This document shows, piece after piece, positions 60,205 to 64,000 of a stretch of 64,000 nt of DNA. The stretch spans positions 992,001 to 1,056,000 of the forward strand of contig NZ_LT629781.1 in assembly GCF_900105685.1 (NCBI RefSeq). Reading direction: 5' to 3'. The position numbers and the translations under genes are program-made. The DNA is from Verrucomicrobium sp. GAS474. Its GTDB lineage: Bacteria; Verrucomicrobiota; Verrucomicrobiia; Methylacidiphilales; GAS474. The notes beneath the pieces are model-generated. The model made no database searches and was not told the origin of the DNA. It saw only the letters and a program-made list of their open reading frames with translations. Each line of letters opens with the position of its first letter. Within the stretch, counting starts at the first letter, position 1.

Positions 60205-61155
60205 ATGATTCGCTTTTTCTTTAAACCATCCTCTTTCCTCGCCCTCGGTCTTTTGGCTCTGACTACGGCTCAGGGGTGGAGTGAGACGGTTCTTCGCGTC
60301 GGCTATCAGAAATCGAGCACGCTTTTTGCCCAGAAGGCCGATGGGACGTTCGAGAAGGCGTTGGCGAAGGAGGGGGTGAAGGTCGAGTGGAAGGAGTTCA
60401 CCTCGGGGCCGCCGCTCCTGGCGGCGCTGGCGGGCGGGTCGCTCGACTTCGGCGAGGTCGGCGACGCTCCCGGCATCTTCGCCCAGGCCGCCGACGCGCC
60501 GATCCGCTATGTCGGCTACCTCCACGCCAGCCCCCACAGCGTCGGCATCCTCGTCCCGAAGAACTCGACGATCACCTCGGTCGCGCAGCTGAAGGGGAAG
60601 AAGGTCGCCTGGGCGCAGGGCTCCAGCGCCCACTTCTTCCTCGCGAAGGCGCTCCAGAAGGGGGGCCTCGCCCTTGCCGACGTGACGCCGGTCTACCTCC
60701 AGCCGCCCGAGGCGCGGGTCGCCTTCGACAGCGGCTCGGTCGACGCGTGGGCGATCTGGGACCCGTTCTTCTCCGCCGCCGAGGTCGGCAGCCACGGGAA
60801 GCTGATCGTCGACGGCGAGGGCCTCGTCCCCTTCTACGGCTTCTACTTCGCCTCGACGGCCTTCCTCGACGGCGACGGGAAGAAGCTCCTCCCGGCGATC
60901 TTCGCCGAGGCGAACGCCTTCGCCGCCCGCGTCGGGCAGGATCACGAGAAGACGGCGCAGCTCTACGCCCAGCAGCTCGGCCTCCCGATCGAGGTCGCCC
61001 GCCTCTTCGAGAAGCGGAAGGAGCGGTACGGCGCCTATCCGATCGACGCCGCGGCCATCGCCTCGCAGCAGGAGGCCGCCGATCTCTTCTTCGCCCAGGG
61101 GATCATCAAGAAGCCGGTGAAGATCGGCGACTACGTCTGGGCTCCGGCGAAGTAG
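60205..61155 (+). CDS. ssuA: Alkanesulfonate ABC transporter substrate-binding protein
   Basis: 316 residues. A signal peptide ([20 protein letters not shown], cleavage likely after GWS or so) precedes [40 protein letters not shown] and [19 protein letters not shown]. This is the SsuA/TauA periplasmic binding protein fold; together with the ssuD, ssuC and ssuB genes that follow it takes up alkanesulfonates as a sulfur source. Start ATG 60205, with almost no leader. 43 bp separate it from ssuD. Confidence 0.93.
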   Translation: MIRFFFKPSSFLALGLLALTTAQGWSETVLRVGYQKSSTLFAQKADGTFEKALAKEGVKVEWKEFTSGPPLLAALAGGSLDFGEVGDAPGIFAQAADAPIRYVGYLHASPHSVGILVPKNSTITSVAQLKGKKVAWAQGSSAHFFLAKALQKGGLALADVTPVYLQPPEARVAFDSGSVDAWAIWDPFFSAAEVGSHGKLIVDGEGLVPFYGFYFASTAFLDGDGKKLLPAIFAEANAFAARVGQDHEKTAQLYAQQLGLPIEVARLFEKRKERYGAYPIDAAAIASQQEAADLFFAQGIIKKPVKIGDYVWAPAK

Positions 61156-61198
61156 CCGCTCTGCCCCGCCTCTTCCGCCTGCACCACCACCCAAGGCC

Positions 61199-62404
61199 AT
61201 GTCGACCTCCTCCTCCGCCCTCGATCTCTTCTGGTTCATCCCGACCCACGGCGACGGCCGCTACCTCGGCGGGGGGAGCGGCGCGGGGGGGCGGCGGATC
61301 GACCACGCCTACCTCACGCAGGTGGCGCAGGCCGCCGACGCGCTCGGCTTCGGCGGGGTGCTGCTGCCGACGGGGCGCTCCTGCGAGGACGCGTGGGTCG
61401 TCGCCTCGTCGCTGATTGCGGCGACGCGGCGGCTCCGCTTCCTCGTCGCGCTCCGGCCCGGCCTTGTCCCGCCCTCGCTCGGCGCGCGGATGGCGGCGAC
61501 GTTCGATCGCCTCTCGCAGGGCCGCCTCCTGCTGAACATCGTCACCGGCGGCGATCCCGTCGAGATGGCGGGCGACGGCCTCTTCCACGCCCACGACACG
61601 CGCTACGAGATCACCGACGAGTTCCTCGACGTCTGGCGCCGGGAAATGGCGGGCGAGACGGTCGACTACGCCGGGAAGCACATCGAGGTCCGGGGCGGGA
61701 AGATCGTCTTCCCGCCGAGCCAGAAACCCTATCCGGCGCTTTACTTCGGCGGCTCCTCCCCCACGGCGCTCGAGATCGCAGCGAAGCACGTCGACGTCTA
61801 CCTCACCTGGGGGGAGCCGCCCGCGCAGGTCGCGGAGAAGATCGCCCTCGCCCGCGCGGCGGCGGCGAAGCAGGGCCGCAAAAGCGACCGGCCTTTGCGC
61901 TTCGGCATCCGCCTCCACGTCATCGTCCGCGAGACCGAGGCGGAGGCGTGGGCCGCCGCCGACGCGCTCCTCTCCCGCCTCGACGAGGCGACCCTCGCGA
62001 AGGCGCGGGAGACCCTTTCCCGCCTCGATTCGGCGGGGCAGAAGCGGCAGCTCGAGCTGAGCGGCGGAAACGGCAAAAACGGGCTCTCGAAGGCCCGCGC
62101 CGATCTCGAGATCAGCCCGAACCTCTGGGCCGGCGTCGGCCTCGTCCGCGCCGGGGCCGGGACCGCCCTCGTCGGGAGCGCGCGCCAGGTCGCCGACCGG
62201 ATCGAGGAATACCGCGCCCTCGGCATCGACACCTTCATCCTCTCCGGCTACCCCCACCTCGACGAGGCCTACCGCGTCGCCGAGCTCCTCTTCCCCCTCC
62301 TCCCCGTCCGCCGCCCGGCGATCCCCGATCCCGACGCGCAGGACCCGGGCGCGGGGGAGATCGTCGCCCACGAGTTTCGCCCCGAGGCGGCGGCGGCCCG
62401 CTAG
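61199..62404 (+). CDS. ssuD: FMNH2-dependent alkanesulfonate monooxygenase
   Basis: 401 residues, luciferase-like monooxygenase. [71 protein letters not shown] and [15 protein letters not shown] are typical of SsuD. It releases sulfite from alkanesulfonates with FMNH2 supplied by an SsuE-type reductase, which is not visible in the window. Between ssuA and ssuC, spacing 12 bp to ssuC. Identity firm. Confidence 0.95.
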   Translation: MSTSSSALDLFWFIPTHGDGRYLGGGSGAGGRRIDHAYLTQVAQAADALGFGGVLLPTGRSCEDAWVVASSLIAATRRLRFLVALRPGLVPPSLGARMAATFDRLSQGRLLLNIVTGGDPVEMAGDGLFHAHDTRYEITDEFLDVWRREMAGETVDYAGKHIEVRGGKIVFPPSQKPYPALYFGGSSPTALEIAAKHVDVYLTWGEPPAQVAEKIALARAAAAKQGRKSDRPLRFGIRLHVIVRETEAEAWAAADALLSRLDEATLAKARETLSRLDSAGQKRQLELSGGNGKNGLSKARADLEISPNLWAGVGLVRAGAGTALVGSARQVADRIEEYRALGIDTFILSGYPHLDEAYRVAELLFPLLPVRRPAIPDPDAQDPGAGEIVAHEFRPEAAAAR

Positions 62405-62416
62405 TTCATCGCGCCG

Positions 62417-63274
62417 ATGCCCATGCACCAGCCCCTCCACCCCTCGCCCGCCGCCGCTCCCGGACGTCTCCGCCCGGCCTGGCCCGCCTGGCTCCGCTCG
62501 CGGGAGGGGCGGCAGTGGTTCGTCCCGGCCCTCCTCCTCGTCGCGTGGGATCTCGGGTTCCGCTTCGGCCTCTTCCACACGAATCTTTTCCCGACCCCCG
62601 AGGGCGTCGTCAACGCGGTCGTCCGGCTCTGGCAGAACGGCGAGCTGGTCCGCGACCTCACGATCAGCACGGAGCGGGCCCTCGCGGGCTTCGCCCTCGG
62701 CGGCGCGATCGGCTTCGGCCTCGGCCTCCTCAACGGCCTCTTCCGCGTCGGCGAGGAGCTCCTCGACACGACGATCCAGATGGTGCGGAACGTCCCCCAC
62801 CTCGCCCTCATGCCGCTCGTCATCCTCTGGTTCGGCATCGGCGAGTCGACGAAGGTCTTCCTCGTCGCCCTCGGCGTCTTCTTCCCGATCTACCTGAACA
62901 CCTTCCACGGCATCCGCTCGATCGATCCCGACCTCGTCCAGATGGGCCGCATCTACGGCCTCACCCGGTGGCAGCTCTTCCGCCACATCATCTTCCCCGG
63001 GGCGCTCCCCTCGATCCTCAACGGCATCCGCTTCTCCCTCGGCCTGATGTGGCTCACCCTCATCGTCGCGGAGACCGTCGCGTCGAGCTCCGGCATCGGC
63101 TACATGTCGATGAACGCGCGGGAATTCCTCCAGACCGACGTCATCCTCCTCGGCATCCTCCTCTACGCCCTCCTCGGCAAGATCGCCGACAGCCTCGTCC
63201 GCCTCCTGGAGCGGCGGCTCCTTCGCTGGCACCCGACCCAGGCCAAGCTTTCGGCCCAACCCAAGACCGCATGA
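62417..63274 (+). CDS. ssuC: Alkanesulfonate ABC transporter permease
   Basis: 285 residues. Six membrane helices; the permease EAA motif reads [20 protein letters not shown] with [20 protein letters not shown] next. The N-terminal 30 residues are Pro/Ala-rich and cytoplasmic. SsuC-type permease. The stop overlaps the ssuB start by 4 bp (ATGA). Confidence 0.94.
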   Translation: MPMHQPLHPSPAAAPGRLRPAWPAWLRSREGRQWFVPALLLVAWDLGFRFGLFHTNLFPTPEGVVNAVVRLWQNGELVRDLTISTERALAGFALGGAIGFGLGLLNGLFRVGEELLDTTIQMVRNVPHLALMPLVILWFGIGESTKVFLVALGVFFPIYLNTFHGIRSIDPDLVQMGRIYGLTRWQLFRHIIFPGALPSILNGIRFSLGLMWLTLIVAETVASSSGIGYMSMNAREFLQTDVILLGILLYALLGKIADSLVRLLERRLLRWHPTQAKLSAQPKTA

Positions 63275-64000
63275 GCGCCCCTTCCCCTTCTTCCCCCAAC
63301 GGCCTCCGCCTCGAGGTCTCCCACGTCACGAAGCGGTTCGGCGCGAACACCGTCCTCCACGACCTCTCGTTCACCGCGGAGCCGGGGGAATTCCTCGCCA
63401 TCGTCGGGAAGAGCGGCTCGGGGAAGAGCACCCTCCTCCGCCTCCTCTCCGGCCTCGACACGCCCGACGCGGGGACCCTCCTCGCCGACGGCAGGCCCAT
63501 CGGCCTCAACGGGCCGTCGAACCGGGACACGCTGGTCCTCTTCCAGGACTCGCGCCTCCTCCCGTGGAAGCGGGTCGTCGACAACGTCGGCCTCGGCCTC
63601 GACGGGACGAAGGGATGGAAGGAGACCGCCGAGGCGATGCTCCGCCACGTCGGCCTCGACGCCAAGAGCGGGGAATGGCCCGCCCTCCTCTCCGGCGGTC
63701 AGCGCCAGCGGGTCGCCCTGGCCCGCGCCCTGATCCGCCAGCCCCGCCTCATGCTCTTCGACGAGCCCCTCGGCGCGCTCGACGCCCTCACGCGGCTCGA
63801 CATGCAGGGCCTCATCGAGGGCCTCTGGGCGGAGCAGCGCTTCACCTCGGTCTTCATCACCCACGACGTCGAGGAGGCCGTCGCCCTCGCCGACCGGGTC
63901 CTCCTCCTCGAGGTGGGCCGGATCGTCCTCGACCGGAAGGTCGCCCTCTCCCGTCCGCGCCTCCGGACGAATCCGGTCTTCTCCGAGCTGAAGGCCGAGA
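63271..64000 (+). CDS. ssuB: Alkanesulfonate ABC transporter ATPase, 3' end cut by window
   Basis: 243 codons visible. Walker [13 protein letters not shown], a Q-loop [12 protein letters not shown], signature [17 protein letters not shown], Walker [17 protein letters not shown] and the H-loop [10 protein letters not shown]; these give the SsuB/TauB nitrate-sulfonate-taurine ATPase family. ATG 63271 overlaps the ssuC stop. The gene continues past 64000; nothing suggests a frameshift. Confidence 0.94.
   Translation, partial: MSAPSPSSPNGLRLEVSHVTKRFGANTVLHDLSFTAEPGEFLAIVGKSGSGKSTLLRLLSGLDTPDAGTLLADGRPIGLNGPSNRDTLVLFQDSRLLPWKRVVDNVGLGLDGTKGWKETAEAMLRHVGLDAKSGEWPALLSGGQRQRVALARALIRQPRLMLFDEPLGALDALTRLDMQGLIEGLWAEQRFTSVFITHDVEEAVALADRVLLLEVGRIVLDRKVALSRPRLRTNPVFSELKAE

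Noticed and set aside
1-64000. CRISPR array or cas genes
   Set aside because: I looked for evenly spaced direct repeats with unique spacers and for Cas motifs, especially inside the Tn7-like element. None found, so a CRISPR-associated transposon is not supported.

Overview
The window is GC-rich chromosome from a member of the Verrucomicrobiota, interrupted by a 30.7 kb, more AT-rich Tn7-like transposon. The phylum call rests on the prepilin cassette at the left edge (it resembles the Verru_Chthon cassette B/C/D families) and on the overall gene content; I cannot place it to genus. dnaN, mnmG and two perfect parS-type palindromes (39701-39716 and 40848-40863) suggest that the right part lies near the chromosome origin, although dnaA is not in the window.

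Layout. 1-1475: three overlapping or abutting prepilin genes on the minus strand. 1737-2756: a kinase-like ATPase gene. 2847-2895: a relic right end of an older Tn7-like element. 2900-33617: the intact transposon, flanked by the 5-bp duplication AGATG (2895-2899 and 33618-33622). Its transposition operon (TnsA-TnsB fusion, TnsC, TniQ, all with 4-bp or near-overlap coupling) occupies the right end. The other 25 kb is cargo, in two blocks. The first (3.2-14.7 kb) encodes a TonB-dependent receptor, a PaaK-like adenylating enzyme, a ketosynthase with an altered active site, a complete membrane histidine kinase, a pseudo-kinase and a response regulator with a degenerate AAA+ domain, which together look like a synthesis-and-sensing module. 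The second (15.0-28.1 kb) looks like a defence block: a 2130-residue STAND NTPase with an N-terminal Cap4-type nuclease, two co-transcribed unknown proteins, a HEPN-like protein, an XRE regulator, a lipoprotein, a metallophosphoesterase and a ribbon-helix-helix protein.

The transposon's right end lies 14 bp past the dnaN stop codon, and the older relic end, once the newer element is removed in silico, lies 13 bp past it. This indicates repeated, oriented insertion at a dnaN 3'-end attachment site, presumably chosen by the TniQ protein.

33.6-64 kb is chromosome: dnaN, a PAS sensor with a tiny coupled ORF, an ABC-F ATPase, a DUF2062 protein, mnmG, an esterase, a winged-helix regulator with two membrane proteins under a shared 17-bp operator, a NUDIX hydrolase, rarA, an ankyrin protein, a YmdB-type phosphodiesterase, dusB, a J-domain protein, a TolQ/TolR/TonB operon, recQ, birA and an ssuADCB alkanesulfonate operon cut by the window edge. 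Seven copies of a roughly 230-bp dispersed intergenic repeat occur only in this chromosomal part. Their central hairpin shows compensatory base changes between copies, so the fold appears to be under selection.
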